From: Bryoerythrophyllum caledonicum
Taxonomy: Eukaryota > Streptophyta > Bryopsida > Pottiales > Pottiaceae
Direction of reading: 5' to 3'
NCBI GenBank assembly: GCA_963971425.1
Contig: OZ020518.1
Location: 7,977,989-8,041,988, forward strand
DNA: 64,000 nt
A model generated the notes under the pieces. It was given only the letters and a program-made list of their open reading frames with translations. It did no database searches and was not told the DNA's origin. Both the position numbers and the translations under genes were made by a program. Numbering within the stretch: the stretch's first letter is position 1; each line of letters opens with the position of its first letter. Below are positions 11,547 to 24,474 of the stretch, one piece after another.

Positions 11547-12376
11547 GTAGAGGCACCCAATTCCGATCACTTAAGCCAGTTTGGGACTCAAATGACATTG
11601 TATGTCAAAAACATTCATGTAGAGAGATGCAGAATTAGGGATGAAACTCAACAAATATTTTTTCAAATTTAATCTCAAAGGTTTGGAATTGATATAGAAT
11701 TTAAAAGCCGAGAAACCACCGGAGGCAATAATCAAACTACAGAGTCGGTGAGATTTGGTGCCCTCCTTTGCCCAATGCCAATAAGTGAGAGGGATTTGCC
11801 TATTTACCCTGATCGAGAGGTGCACTGAGCCACAGGCTCCGCGGGGCTTGGGAGGGGTGGGACAAAACCTGCCCCTATTTTTGAGTTGGAGTGGGGCCCT
11901 ACTTGATCCATTACGGGAGTACATGGGGTAATTTGGGGCCGCAGACCCCAATTTTGGCAAAAAAATCCAAAAAAAACCTCTAGGATCCTAAAACGGGCAC
12001 GGCCAGAAAAATGGACCCACCCGAGGCTCAGGTTTGGTGCACCCCTTGACCGGGGTCAATAATGTGATCCAAGTGAGAGTGAGTAGAAAGGGAGAAGACA
12101 TGCCATGAATAATCAACTCATGGAGGTACTCGATGCCGATCAGCCTTGTTCGTCTTTCGAGGCAAGGCCACCAATGAAAGCTCAATTGACATGGAGCAAC
12201 CCAAAATTGCACACTTCATGACCTAATGCCGATAATGACTGGAGTTTTTAGATTTTGAGTTATTGGTTTTGGGTTGCTTCATGCACCATTTCATGCATTT
12301 ACCATTTTCATGGACCATTCCATGCATATTCTACTAATCGGAATTGGGTGGCCGATCGGAATTGGGTGCCTTTGAC
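11547..12376 (+). mobile_element. E1 element copy b (with nested MULE-like MITE)
   Basis: The left terminal repeat GTAGAGGCACCCAATTCCG starts at 11547. The right end is a diverged inverse copy (GGAATTGGGTGCC) ending near 12376. The interior is colinear with E1d (51891-52418), including the CCAAATCTCACC / GCATGTCTTCTC region in reverse. An E2 insertion at 11792-12070 splits it. It has no coding capacity. Confidence 0.7.
11792..12070 (+). mobile_element. E2 MULE-like MITE copy a, 9-bp TSD
   Basis: The insert is flanked by the 9-bp direct repeat AAGTGAGAG (11783-11791 and 12071-12079). Other E1 copies carry this sequence once at the same site. Ends start GGATTTGCC and close with GTGATCC, giving only short inverted similarity. 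The interior (GGCCCC runs and the A-rich TCCAAAAAAA core) matches 27649-27927 and 50449-50697. A 9-bp TSD is the Mutator-like signature. Confidence 0.7.
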
Positions 12377-12407
12377 TTATCCCTAATCATCTAAGAAGAA
12401 GAAAAAC

Positions 12408-13970
12408 ACTACACCGTTCCGTGAATATAGTGTAGACTAGACTATTTGAAATTTCCTACACTAATTGAAAATTTACATGCAATTGTTGACACACACACAC
12501 TTGCTTGAGAACAAATACCCAATCAGAACTTGGCATGCACATGCTTTGATGGAAACTAGTGTGGGTGATCCACATCAATAATCCTTCTACACTATATTCA
12601 GTGTTTAGTGTAGTCCCCGGCGGGAAACCGACGTAAATATTGTGTTTGTTCACTCTCTTCACTAAGCCTATGGCCATGGGGCATAGGATAGTGTGATAGA
12701 ACTACACTGAAGATGGCTTTTAGTGTAACGGTACGAATAGTGTAGTTACCCTAGTACACTATTTGTTAACAAGTTGGCAATTAGTGTTAGCCGCCATTGT
12801 CATGAATATTATCCCTCAATCGTCCACCTACTCTAGTACCCTTAGTATTAGCCCTCAATCAACCACCTACCCCAGCACAAACATTTGTTAACAAGTTGAT
12901 AAATAATGTTATTCCCCAATCAACCGCCTACCGGCCGCCATGCATTTATTCTCCCAATCTCATCCTCAACCTCATCTCCTTATCTTCCTATTCCCAACTA
13001 TTGCCATTCACATCTCTTGCATTCTTTAATTTTTAATGTACATTTATATATTTAATGAAAATTTAATGAACTTTGAATGAATTCTGAATGTATATTTAAT
13101 GTATATTTGTATGTTTAAAGAATATTCAAAGTGTATTTGTATATTGAATGTATATTTGTATACTTGAAGAATATTTAATGTGTATATAATTTATATTTAT
13201 ATATATTTTTTAAAATAGGAATATTTAAATATTTTTTAATGAGTTTTAAATCTATATTTTATGATGAGTTAATGTATATTTGTATATTTAATGAATAGTT
13301 AATAAATTTCTCATGTATATTTAATGTGTATTTGAATATTTAATGATTTTTTAATGATTTTTAAATGATTTTTTAATGTTTTTAATGCATATTTAATGAA
13401 TATCTAATGAGTATTTAATTTATGTTTCTATATTTATTGTGTATTTGTTGTATTTTTATTTTTTTCCATTTCCAATGTTCCTTTCTTTTCTCACTTTCCT
13501 TCTAAATTGAAGTTCTTATTTTTCCAATCTTGTACTTGTAGTTTCATTTTCCCTCCATGTGTACAGTACATTTTCTTTGTCCAATTCTTGAGATTTTCCT
13601 TTCGTTCCATATCTACGTTCTATTTTTCCCAATATTTCTCTTGAAAATTCTTGTTTTTCTATGATAATCATTTATATTTTTTTCTCCACAGATAACAATT
13701 ATTCTAGAAAATGATTATGATTATTTTCCCTCCATAGAAAATGATTATGATTATTTCTAGGTTTCATACACTAAATGTCTAGAAGTAAAAAATCTTATGT
13801 TCCACTATTTACTAGAATTGACATTTAGTGTATAGTTTTGTCACTACACTAATTGTAAACTTTACAATTAGTGTCCACTACACTGAAAGTCATCTTTAGT
13901 GTACATCCCTCTTTCGAGGGTCAACAATTTTTTACACTAAGTGCTTCCTATACTAAATGCCTTAAAGACA
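12408..13970. repeat. Region dense in TAGTGTA/TACACTA motifs, possibly CACTA-like ends
   Basis: At least a dozen TAGTGTA or TACACTA heptamers occur on both strands, clustered at 12408-12760 and 13800-13965, around an AT-rich core. Such clusters resemble subterminal repeats of CACTA elements, and CACTA itself occurs at 12408. I cannot find matching terminal repeats or a TSD, so no boundaries are claimed. Confidence 0.35.
13030..13450. repeat. AT-rich degenerate minisatellite
   Basis: Units close to TTTAATGTATATTTGTATA, 15-25 bp long, repeat irregularly. Nothing else is visible here. Confidence 0.6.
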
Positions 13971-16900
13971 ACCGACATGTTGTCCCCCCCCAAGGACTTT
14001 TTGGGTACCCATACAACCATGTCTTAAGAGCCCCCACTATATTTGGGTGGACTATGGTGGTAAGCACCATGCCGGCATGGGGATTTGAAGTCACAACCAC
14101 CTCGCGAGTGTGCCATGACTGAGGGCCTTACCACACGGGAGGGGGAGGAAGTTTCACAACTTCCTCCAACATGGCACTAGTGGCACCAAAAATATTATTT
14201 TCCTCCTTACACTGTGGACTTCCAGGCACTGGTGCCTAGTAGTTTTCAACGGCAATTATTGTGCCAAGTCATTGCCATGTAGATTCCAAAGCAACATCCA
14301 ATGCAAATTCCAAAGCTACAAAGTTGCTCCATGTCATTCTTGCCACTCCCCCTACTTCCTCTCATGTGGCAACCACTTGCTATTTTGAACCAATGTGAGT
14401 CATCCAACTCACTGCCTTTCCTCTCGTGTGGTTTGGCCCTCAAAAAGCATGCCAATGTGGCAATGCGTCCCATAATTATCATGCAACGTTGCCATGATGT
14501 GACATGCACCAACCGCATGTGATTCTAAGCCATGGAAAAATGACTGAGGAGAGGTTGCCATAATTAAGACCCCATCAGGATGGATTTTGATGGAGATTGG
14601 TGTGGAAAGTGTTGGTCCAAATATTTTTTTTAACTTTTGGTTTGCAATGGAAAAGGGTGGTGAGAATTCCTCGTGTAGAAGTTAAACAACTCAAAACCAT
14701 CTAATGATCCAATCACGACGATGTGATAGGGTTTTGATGGACAAGATAACAATTTTGGGTTGTTTTCTGTAGGTTTTGTAATATTGGTGCCCACACCATG
14801 CACGCCTGAGGAGGAAGGGGTTAAATTATGTCATTTTGTGTCAGTAGACGAGACTAAATTGAAAGCATCACGAGTAGGAAGGTATTGTCAGGCCCATGTG
14901 AAAACTTGTCACAAATTTGTCATTTGTTTGCAGCAGGGTTGCAGGGTGAATTGTTAGTACATCAATCAGAAATTGAGATTTGTGATTTGATTGAAGTATA
15001 CAACTGAAAAGAGTCTGCTACATGTAAATAATAATCTCATCCAGTAAAAGATGCACTCTGGTGATTGTTCCTCCATAATATTGTAAGATGAGACAATAAA
15101 GCATCCATAAGGTCATGAAAGAGTAATTGTAGCAAAATTGGACGCTTGAATTAGATCTTACAATAATCTTATAAATTGAAAGTATTTGTTAAAATTATAT
15201 CAGTTATCTATATCTTGATAAGTTCTTTTAAATAATATATATTTTAGTCTCATCTTGCTTTATTGTCACATTTGAAATTAGGAAATATTTTAACCTGTAT
15301 TTCACACTTTAATATATTCTAAAAAATTAATCAAGCCAAAGTGGAAAGAGAAGTTTGATATTAAATTTAAATGGTTCTAGTAAGCTATTGAATACATAAT
15401 CTAGAGCTTGTCACACTTATAGTTTGTTGTTTGGATATTTTACTTCATAATATATCCCTCTTGATAATAAAATTCACTTTATCCGGTAAAGTTAGGCCCA
15501 TAGCTAAGGGCTTATTCATGACTATTAATATCCGTTGAGCTAGGGTTTTGAGCACTCTTTGCCATGCCATAGGTTGACGACATGGAGTTTGCTTTTTAGA
15601 GGAGCAATTGATCTATTGAGAATTTTTTTGTGAGGGAGCAATGGAGAGCTCGAGCTCGTGGGAGAGCTTGAGGCCAAGCATATGATGCGGAAGGTATTGG
15701 AGGTTGCCAAAGGGGAGAGTGACGCAAACTTTGTGCCCCTAAAGGCGTTGATCCGGAAAGCGGTGTCGTGAAGGCCAAAGTAGGCAATGTGGCATAGTTG
15801 CTCATCATAGCGAACAAAAAGGCGACGAGCATGGCCAAGGACATAAAGAACTTCAAGCGCAGTCTGTCAGCATCCAATATTGTTGCAGGCGATTGCATTC
15901 ACGTTTATGAACCGCGTGGAAGAGATTGTGGAAAAGATTCTAATTGTGATTCTGAAGCTTGTAGATTCAACTCTGAGATGATCTCCTGCAATTTACTTAT
16001 GCAATTCACTCATGCAATTCATGCAATTAATTAGGGTTTAATCACTTATCTCATGCAATTCACCTGATTAATCTTTACTCCTATGTAACTCCCATCACAT
16101 CTATCTCAATATCCAATTGAGATTATCTATACAAGTAGCATGCATTAATTACAGCTTATGGACTTCCACAAGTCAACTTATTATAATGATTTCAATTCTA
16201 TTTTCTACTAGATGTAGCTATCACCTCTACATGAAATCTCCTATTGGATAAGGTTCATCATGCCTAAACCAATTGAGACACCTTCAACTAGACATTGGTT
16301 TCTACAACAATTCTATCATTACGTATATCATTTATTTGATATTACTGGCCAAGTACATATCCAATAGATAATAACTTGATTAATCATCTACACTTTCATA
16401 CAGACTATAAAACCATTCTCTAATCAACTTGATTGAAGCATTCCAACATCTCTTCTTATACTAGTAATTACAACAATATCCAATTCATATTGGTTCATGT
16501 CATAGTTATTACAGGATCATCAATTCTACAACTACCTTCATCACATCCAATAGATAGTCACGGTTGTAACTCGTGACAGAACTAAACTTCTATTGGATTA
16601 TACATATTCACTCAACCTTTCCTCTAGTCGACTCCTTATTTCTCTCTGTTTGCTCCTATTGTAATTTGTTACTCAACTAACATCGTCTCAATATACTTTG
16701 ATGAGAAAAGCATAATCCATTAGATATGTGTGCACCGAGTATCCAATTGATCTTCAGAAACTGCAACAAACCATTCTAGCCTCGTGATTCATATCCAATT
16801 AATTACAACAATCGATTTGATAACATACTATGGTAATCCACTTGAACATTCCAATGCAACCACTATTTCTAAGGAATGCTAAAGCTCATTATTCAACAAC

Positions 16901-17490
16901 ATCCACAAGAATGATCAATTAGATTCACTTCTAAGACTGTGACTAACATTGTATAATGTGCTCGCTATGTGCTAAGTGTATAGTGATTTCTATCTTCTTC
17001 ATTGTCTACTTTATAGTCCTAGGTAGATAGTATCTACACAACTTTATATCTCAAACTTGTCCTTATGTTCCTTGTGATCCTAACTACCTAAACCGTATTA
17101 ATTAACTATTTATTTCACATTGTCATGTCAAAACGAGTTCAAGTTGACTTTCAGGACCTATTTACACTAAATCCACATAAATAACATCAAATTGAAAAAG
17201 TTACCACTACACCTCCGCCTCGATCTCAAATCATGTCGGTGTTGTTGGCGAGGTGAAAGGGATGGCGGCATGCACGGGGTCGCCATAAAGTTGCCGTGGC
17301 TAAAAAATCACAAGTCAATACAATGTGGTAGATGTTAAGGTTTGGCAGTGAGATGGAAATTCTTGCAGGTGTTTAACAAGCATATCATGGGGAAGAGGTG
17401 CAAGAAGAAAAGTTGTCGAGTCATTGGATTAAGCTTCTATTTTTATTGTGTCAAAAGTGGCTTATTTGTATGCACTGATTTCATCGTCGT
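13971..17490. other. Intergenic, no supportable gene
   Basis: No frame above 100 codons and no recognisable protein fragment. A stretch at 15650-15960 has coding-like composition broken by stops on the plus strand and could be an old gag-like or host exon fragment, but no motif supports it. 16000-17150 is AT-rich, with repeated short ATCCAATTGA/ATCCAATAGA-type motifs. Confidence 0.4.
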
Positions 17491-17495
17491 CTTCT

Positions 17496-17526
17496 GAGGT
17501 TAGGTTGTAGCTCAGAGAGTAGAGCA
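17496..17526 (+). other. tRNA-like A-box fragment
   Basis: TAGCTCAGAGAGTAGAGC resembles the D-arm/A-box of a tRNA or tRNA-derived SINE. No acceptor stem or T-arm follows, because E1c begins at about 17533. It may be a truncated SINE head; weak. Confidence 0.2.
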
Positions 17527-17534
17527 GGAGCTAA

Positions 17535-17905
17535 GGTAGAGGCACCCAAATCCGATCGGCCATCCAATTCCGATCAATAGAGTATGCATGGAATGGTGCA
17601 TGAAAATGGTAAATGCATGAAATGGTGCATGAAGCAACCCAAGGGCCAAAACCGATAGCTCAAAATCTGAAAACTCCAGTCATTATCGGCATTGGGCCAT
17701 GAAGTGTGCAATTTTGGGTTGCTCCACCTCAATTGAGCTCTCATTGGTGGCCTTGCCTTGAAAGTTGAACAAGGCTAATCAGCATTGGGACCTCCATGAG
17801 TTGTTTATTCTTGGCATGTTTTCTCTCTTTTTACTCACTCTCACTTATTGGCAATGGGCAAAGGAGGGCACCAAATCTCATTTGCTCTATAATTTGACTT
17901 GGACG
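17535..17905 (-). mobile_element. E1 element copy c, truncated
   Basis: It starts with the E1 terminal repeat GTAGAGGCACCCAA and follows the E1 interior in the orientation opposite to copy b, to the CCAAATCTCA block. Similarity then stops at about 17905, so the second terminus is missing. Confidence 0.6.
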
Positions 17906-18458
17906 GGTTGCTCATGGTTGGTGGAGACGACTCCAACATGAACATAGCGCTTCTTGGCAAGTATTTTAGGTAGAAAAAGGTCACATATCATGTGATTTGG
18001 ACAACCGTTTTTAATACAATGGCCTCTTTATTCTGGAGTTTGTTTAGACATTTTTATTCACCATTGTTCTACATTTTGTTTGGTAGCTAATTTACTTTAG
18101 CTTGAATTTGGTTCTAAGGATTAGATTGCAGGTTTAAGGTTTGCTAATGTTTGGACGTTTTGGATGGTATTTACTTGCAAGGCTCTGGAGAGGGATTAGG
18201 TTTTTGATGTGGTTCTCAGTTGTATCTAAGGGTTGTGAGGTCGATGTGGAGTTGCACCATTGACCATTAAAAATGTATATTGTATAATGTTATGAATTGA
18301 AGCTCACTTGCAAGCGGAAGAGCGTGGCTCCTGAAGAAGTGTGGCCATGTTTCAAAAAATGTCCTGATTAGTCTCGCTTAGGAATGTAAACCTATTTTTC
18401 TCTGAATAAGACCTTAAAAAGCATAAGAAGCAAAAACTATTTTCCAAATCTCAATTAA

Positions 18459-19768
18459 TCCCAAAAGGCCCAAGGCGTTTCACACCAAAAACACTTCCAA
18501 ACTACTCGTTCTAGTGTAATGAATAAGGTAGGAAACAAATTCTTTTATTTCTACATCCAACCGTAGGATCTTAGTTCACACTTATTAGGTAACATCCTCA
18601 CAAAATTTCATAAACTTTGACCGTTTAGATTGAAAGATTGTAGTGTTTGAAGTAGAGAAAACAATTCATTTTCTTCCCTATCTTGAGTGGATCAGCAAAC
18701 TTTGACTTACTTGGTGTCAAGTTTTTGCACTACAAAAGGTCTAAATTCATTACCATCATGTTAACCATGATATTATTTCCTTTCACATCAATTTTTGGAG
18801 GTAGAGAAGCCGTGTAGCATATTCTAAACAAATGTGCAAGGAATGGAGATTCAAAAATTGCCAATTCACGTTTTTATTTTTGAACTTGATATGTTTTAGA
18901 ATGAGAATTCAAACAGTCAATAAGAAATTTTACACCACGTCTTGTAGTAGAAAAAATAAAATACAAAGAATATGAAGATTTCTAAGTTTTATGTAGAAAA
19001 GAAGAAGTTTTTTGGTACCTTGCCCAACATGTGTGACGATGTGTGAAAATGTTTGACTTGGGTTAATGTGCTATTTTCCACTAAAGTCATGAAATGCTTT
19101 TTGACAATATGAAAGTAAGTATCGTAGGTGAAGGGCACCTTCGGCTATAATTCATTCAAAAAAGGCATGCCAAATTATTTGGGAAATTATTGAGTGAAAA
19201 TGCCGAAATTGAAGAAAATATTAATATACAAAATCTTTGGACACCAAGGACATCAATGGGGAGTTATGGCTTGGAAAGCCTTGATTCTTAGAAGTATGTG
19301 CAAAAGAGCTCCAAGTAGGGAGCTTGAGGTTTTAGGTTCAATCCCCTTGGCCGTCAAAATAGGCTAATTATAATAATCTGTGAACTCCTGCCAAAATCTT
19401 CTAGAATTTCATTTAGAAAGCCAAACCCGCTTTTTTTACTTTAATTAATTATTCGGCGTCCAAGTGCCGAAGGTGCCCTTGACCTACGGTATATTACTTG
19501 CTATTGTTGAAAATCTCACATTGATAGAGTGTTAGAGACCAAACGTTTTTGAAGTTGCCTAACATGCCCGCTATCTCCATGTGAAATTCAAGAGCCTAAT
19601 TTTTTTTCATTAAATGTCTGATTTAAGAATAAATTTATATTCACACTAAGCCTTTGGTATTGTCCATTTACAGTAAAAAGTTTCAAAGAGGAATGTTATA
19701 GATTGACACCATAGGAACCTACCCAAACCTTTAAGAGTCCCCTGAGGGGACTCTTGGGCCTTTAGGGG
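18459..19768 (+). mobile_element. T1 TTAA-type element copy a, with nested E3
   Basis: T1 family signature: left end TCCCAAAAGGCCCAAGG after TTAA (18455-18458), right end CTTGGGCCTTTAGGGG followed by TTAT (one change from TTAA). Just inside the right end lies a palindrome with arms AAGAGTCCCC / GGGGACTCTT (19733-19755). An E3 element (19122-19489) interrupts it. It is non-coding and non-autonomous. TTAA target and CCC-starting ends are the piggyBac pattern. Confidence 0.75.
19122..19489 (+). mobile_element. E3 MITE copy a, TA target (Stowaway/mariner-like)
   Basis: Inverted ends of about 24 bp, of the form YCGTAGGTSAAGGGCACC continuing into TTCGGC, are flanked by TA (19120-19121 and 19490-19491). 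Other T1 copies lack this block at the same point. The interior contains GGTTCAATCCCC (about 19337-19348), a match to a tRNA T-arm/B-box. Length 368 bp. Confidence 0.75.
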
Positions 19769-20312
19769 TTATTCAAAAATATGAAATCTTGTGTAGCATC
19801 TACAAGTTGACTTGCTAAGAGAGGATTAAGTGATACATGTGTGAATTTAAATTTGATTCACAAATTTTGCTCCTCAATTAAAAAAAAAAGTGAATTCAAA
19901 TCTCACTTGATCAATTTTTTAAAAAGTGAATTCAAATCTCACTTGATCACCAAAAATTGACACCAAATCTAAGAATGTTTACATACACAAAACCCTAAAC
20001 CCAAGGAAGGCTTCCGGATGCATAGTACATGCAAGATAATCCAGAAGTAGATTTTTCCAATCAGTACTAAACAACACGTATCTAAAACATGTAGTTATTA
20101 CATGTGGACTTGCTAAGAGAGTGTTAATTAATTCCTATGTGAAAAATTAAAATGTTTAAATGTTAGAGTACATAATTACAGTTTAGTTAAATGATTTAGT
20201 TTGAGTTAATTTGTATCATTCTCAGTTTAGTCATCTTCTACTTTTGGTAGCTTGGAACTAGTAGCTTTAAGTGCATAGAATGGTTTAAAATGTAAATATA
20301 TTCTATTTCAAC
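19769..20312. other. Intergenic spacer with a short repeated oligomer
   Basis: No gene. The 21-nt string GTGAATTCAAATCTCACTTG occurs twice, at about 19892 and 19927, around poly-A runs. Confidence 0.4.
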
Positions 20313-20626
20313 TTTTGCTTATTGTTTTGCTTATATTTTGCTTATTGTTTTGCTTATATTTTGCTTATAGTTTCACTTATATTTTGCTTGTAGTTTTACT
20401 TATATTTTGCTTATAGTTTTACTTATATTTTGCTTATAATTTTACGTATATTTTGCTTATAGTTTTACTTATATTTTGCTTATAGTTTTACTTATATTTT
20501 GCTTATAGTTTTACTTATATTTTGCTTATAGTTTTACTTATATTTTGCTTATAGTTTTACTTATATTTTGCTTATAGTTTTACTTATATTTTGCTTATAG
20601 TTTTACTTATATTTTGCTTATAGTTT
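20313..20626. repeat. 23-bp minisatellite, about 13 copies
   Basis: The unit TTTTGCTTATAGTTTTACTT plus ATA repeats head to tail. The left third is variable (TTATTG, TTTCAC and TTACGT variants), the right two thirds nearly perfect. No spacers are unique, so it is not a CRISPR. Confidence 0.9.
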
Positions 20627-23600
20627 AGGAGAATTTGGGTTTGGGCTAGTTAGGAAAATCATATTCAATAATCATAGTTTCAATTTGGAATGTTGGATTT
20701 GTTGCTCATGCTTAATGATAATCTTACAAAGGTGCAAATTCAAGGGCGCTCACTGATTTGTTTTGTTTTGGATATTTGAAATATTCAGTTAGATGCTTCC
20801 AGGTTTACGTGCTAGCAAGCAATTCAGAGTTGTTGTAGCAAGTGTCTACCGTTTTTGGAGTTCAATTTGATCATTGATTAGGTGAGGCTCTATGAATCAC
20901 TTTCAAATTTTAAAATAAAATTATATTTCAATTGGATTAAATAACGTTGAACCATATTCAAATTTCTAAATTGCAGATTCTAGAATGTGCATCCCTTTTT
21001 GGTTTGCCAAAAAATGAAAAAACCTTGCCCTCTTAGAAACTTGATAAGGCAAGTTATTTGTACTCATTTTTTAATATTTCAATATAATGGGCCTTTTGAA
21101 AGCTATTATGTCTTCAATTTAAGAAGAAACTACTCAAGCTCACTAAATATTGGCTAATTCAAGAATAACCTGCAAAGCGTACAAATGATCAACTTGCAAC
21201 AGACAGTGCAACATGTTAGAGAAGACTAATGGAGCGTCCAATTCACTACTAAAAATCCAAGAATAAATATTTGAAGGGTTTGCCTCTTTGTTTCTAGTTA
21301 TAGATTGCCCATCTATAACTTAACAAAGAGGCAAAACCAAAGAATAACAATATAAATTTTTAATACCGGCACAATTATTGTTGTGAGTTATTGATTTCTA
21401 TAGTTTTTTTTTTCCATGTGGATTTTTCATCCATCTCTCAACATGGAATATCATCATAGGAGAATGATGAGGTGCTTGATGACGTGGATTTAAGTGTTAC
21501 ATGGAATTTAAGGTAGATATTGACGTGGATGATGACGTGTTTTCCTTGCAGACGTATATCGTATGTGGCAACTTATGTCACTTCTTTTGGGACCTACTTG
21601 CTATCGAATGAAATCTATAAGCGTATTGTATAGTTATTTCGTAGTTATTACGCAGTGCTACCATAGTCATTCATAACCTATTTTTCTAGTACATATTTTC
21701 TTATTACAGATTACATGTTCATATAAAGTTACGTCACAATTATTCTCTTGTTACTGCATAGTTGTTCTAGAATTGTTTTATATTTAATCTGGAATTATTT
21801 TCCAGTGATGGTTTAGTTATTACACAGTTATTGAATAATTATTCTCTAGTTATTGTTGAGATAATAAGACCTAATTATTAGTTACCAAAAAAGTGATTCT
21901 GGAGTATTTATTTAGTAATTACATAATTACCTTCTAGTGATTACATAGTGATTAGGGAGTTATTTTGAAGTGAATTTATTATTTATTAAATATTTATTTA
22001 TAGAGATAGCGTACGCAATATGAGCCCAAAAAATCCATACCTGCATAATGATTAGTTTTCAAGTACAATAGTAAATAAATAGTGATGTATAGTTCCATTC
22101 AACAAAATGCTCCAAAGTCCGAGTTAGAACATAGTACTAAAATTGCTACCATTGCCGAAAAACACATGCCCAATAAAAAACCAACCCTCAACCATGGCCC
22201 ACCTTTAGAAGTTGGGTATTCTAAAGTATCAATAAATTCCTAAATCTTCCTCATCATAGTGCCAGGCTACCAGACACAATTGTAATTAAACAATCCATAC
22301 AGATGCATTAATATACAATGGCCCCATATTTATAACACTGTAATTATACAAAGATCCTAATATAACTACAAAATGACATAATAAAGCAAAAGTGTATTAC
22401 TTTGAAATGACTAAATAATTTCTATACAATAGCTATATACTTAGTCAGAAACAACTATACAATGACTCTGACATAATTACAAAATGGCATAATAAAGCAA
22501 AAGTATTACATTGAAATTACTAAATAATCCCTAGACAATAACCATATACTTACTCAATAACAACTGATATAACTTATAGAATTTAACGGAAGTGGCACTC
22601 ACCAAACCAAAATTTGAGATGTCCTTTTTAAAATGGAAGTCTCAAAAATGCTTAAAATGGATTGGAGGTAAATAGATTGACTAGATATAGATTGGATCTT
22701 GTGAAATGAGATCCGATCTACTCAATCCAAAAGGTCTCCTACACAAAACCACTCTCTAAGAACAAGATCTCATGTCCATACACTCGGCCTTACCTACAAA
22801 CACACATTAGAATTTAAAAGAGTGACATTGCTTCACAGAACCTTTACAAAGTACTTGGTGTGCACTCTCCGAACCCTAACAACCGGTTTAGCCATTCTAA
22901 CAACTCTACACTACTACCTTCTAGCTCTCTCTCTCTACACACATATCCACACCAAGAGATAGAGTGAGAGAATAAGGGCGTTTGCCCCCATCCCCTCCAA
23001 ACCCTAGTCCCCATAATCCTAACTTAATTTTCATCCGCAACTCCAATCGCATACACTGTCCACCGTCCAATTTAGTATAAATAAATTATTAACGCACGAT
23101 CCACACGTTATTTTGAAGTCATAAATCAAATTATTGCCTAAGTTATTTTATAGTTATAGTAGTTATTCTCAAATGTATTACTAATGAATTACTAAAGGAC
23201 AATCCGCGTCACCAACATACTAGTCACATGAGCACTACTCGATGAAAACAGACATCCATCCACTTCAACAATTATGTAAAAATATCCATGAGTTATTTTT
23301 AGTAATAAATTATAATACTACCTAAGTTATTTTACAATTATATGATAGTGATTCTTGAATGTTTTACTAATGAATTACTAAGGCACAATCTACGTCACCT
23401 TTGTATTCACCACATCAGCACTATTGGACAATACTTAGATGAAAACATAGTAATGACAACACAAACGATACTAGCAGTCACCTGGCTTTCATCCCCCCCC
23501 TCCACAAAAAATTCAATTACCGCAGAATTGTTTGGGCAATTTTGCATTTGGAAACGAGGAGCTCAGCAGTTTTAGGGTAATTGTTTCATGGCTAGTTATT

Positions 23601-24107
23601 TGTGCTCTAGTTATTTATCCCTGGATTTCTAGAAGTAATTGGCAATCAACAGCTGAATACAGAAATTAATCACCGTGGTCAAGCCAACATGCACACTGGG
23701 CAAACAGAGGAAGAGGTTGCGGTTGTCAGGAAAAATGATTGTTACGAAGAATGGTTGTCAGGAAAAATGATTGTCACGAGGAATGATTGTCACGAAGAAT
23801 GATTGTCAAGCACATCAAGTAGCACATGTTGCGGTCCTAGGTTTGCCATTGGCGAGTTGTGTGGTTGATGATGTGGTTGATATCATTTAACACAGACTGC
23901 AGCAAATGAACATCCATTGTGGCGCTTGTCACACATTGCATTGGCTGGAAGAGCGCATGACCAGAAGACGTTCAACACAAGCCAATCTATTTTTCACTAT
24001 GTGTTGAGATCAAGATAAAGTTGAGCTTTCACCACTAACGGCACCTCATAAGCCATTGTGAGGTTTAGGATTTAGAGTTTAGATTTTAACACTAAAAATC
24101 CCACATA
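20627..24107. other. AT-rich intergenic with local duplications
   Basis: No supportable gene. 21610-21990 is rich in TAGTTATT. Two imperfect direct duplications are visible: 22362-22455 with 22472-22566, and 23107-23240 with 23290-23425. A short tandem array of GAATGATTGTCACGA-like units lies at 23725-23815. Confidence 0.5.
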
Positions 24108-24474
24108 CCGTAGATGAACCTCTGGTCCGACATTAATTAATTAGAAAAGCCCATGCCGAATTAAGTGGAAAATATTCTTTTGAAAATGCCGAAACTGAAA
24201 AAAAATGTATATTTATGGATTTTGGCTCATGTAGAGACATCAAAGGGGATTAAGGCTTGGAAAAGTCTTCATCCATGGCAATCATGATAAGCACTTGAGT
24301 TTGGAATCCCTAGGTCTTGAGTTCAATCCCCATGGGTGCCAAAACATGCCAAATATAGTAGTATTTGATTTCTTGCCGAAAATAACATTATTGTAATTTT
24401 GAATGCAAAATGTCATTTTTTCACTTTAATTAATTATTCGGCATTAAAGTGCCGAACCAGAGGTTCACCTACGA
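24108..24474 (+). mobile_element. E3 MITE copy b, TA target
   Basis: Inverted ends CGTAGATGAACCTCTGG / CCAGAGGTTCACCTACG, then GTYCGRCA, are flanked by TA (24106-24107 and 24475-24476). The interior is colinear with copy a, including GAGTTCAATCCCCA, a B-box-like string, and TTAATTAATTATTCGGC near the right end. The terminal block differs from copy a (GAACCTCTGG against AAGGGCACC), so the two are subfamilies. Confidence 0.75.

Noticed and set aside
17496..17526. Possible tRNA gene
   Set aside because: Only the A-box-like D-arm is present; no acceptor stem, anticodon arm or T-arm follows.
20313..20626. Regularly repeated units that could suggest a CRISPR array
   Set aside because: Units are contiguous 23-mers with no unique spacers, in a plant-type genome.
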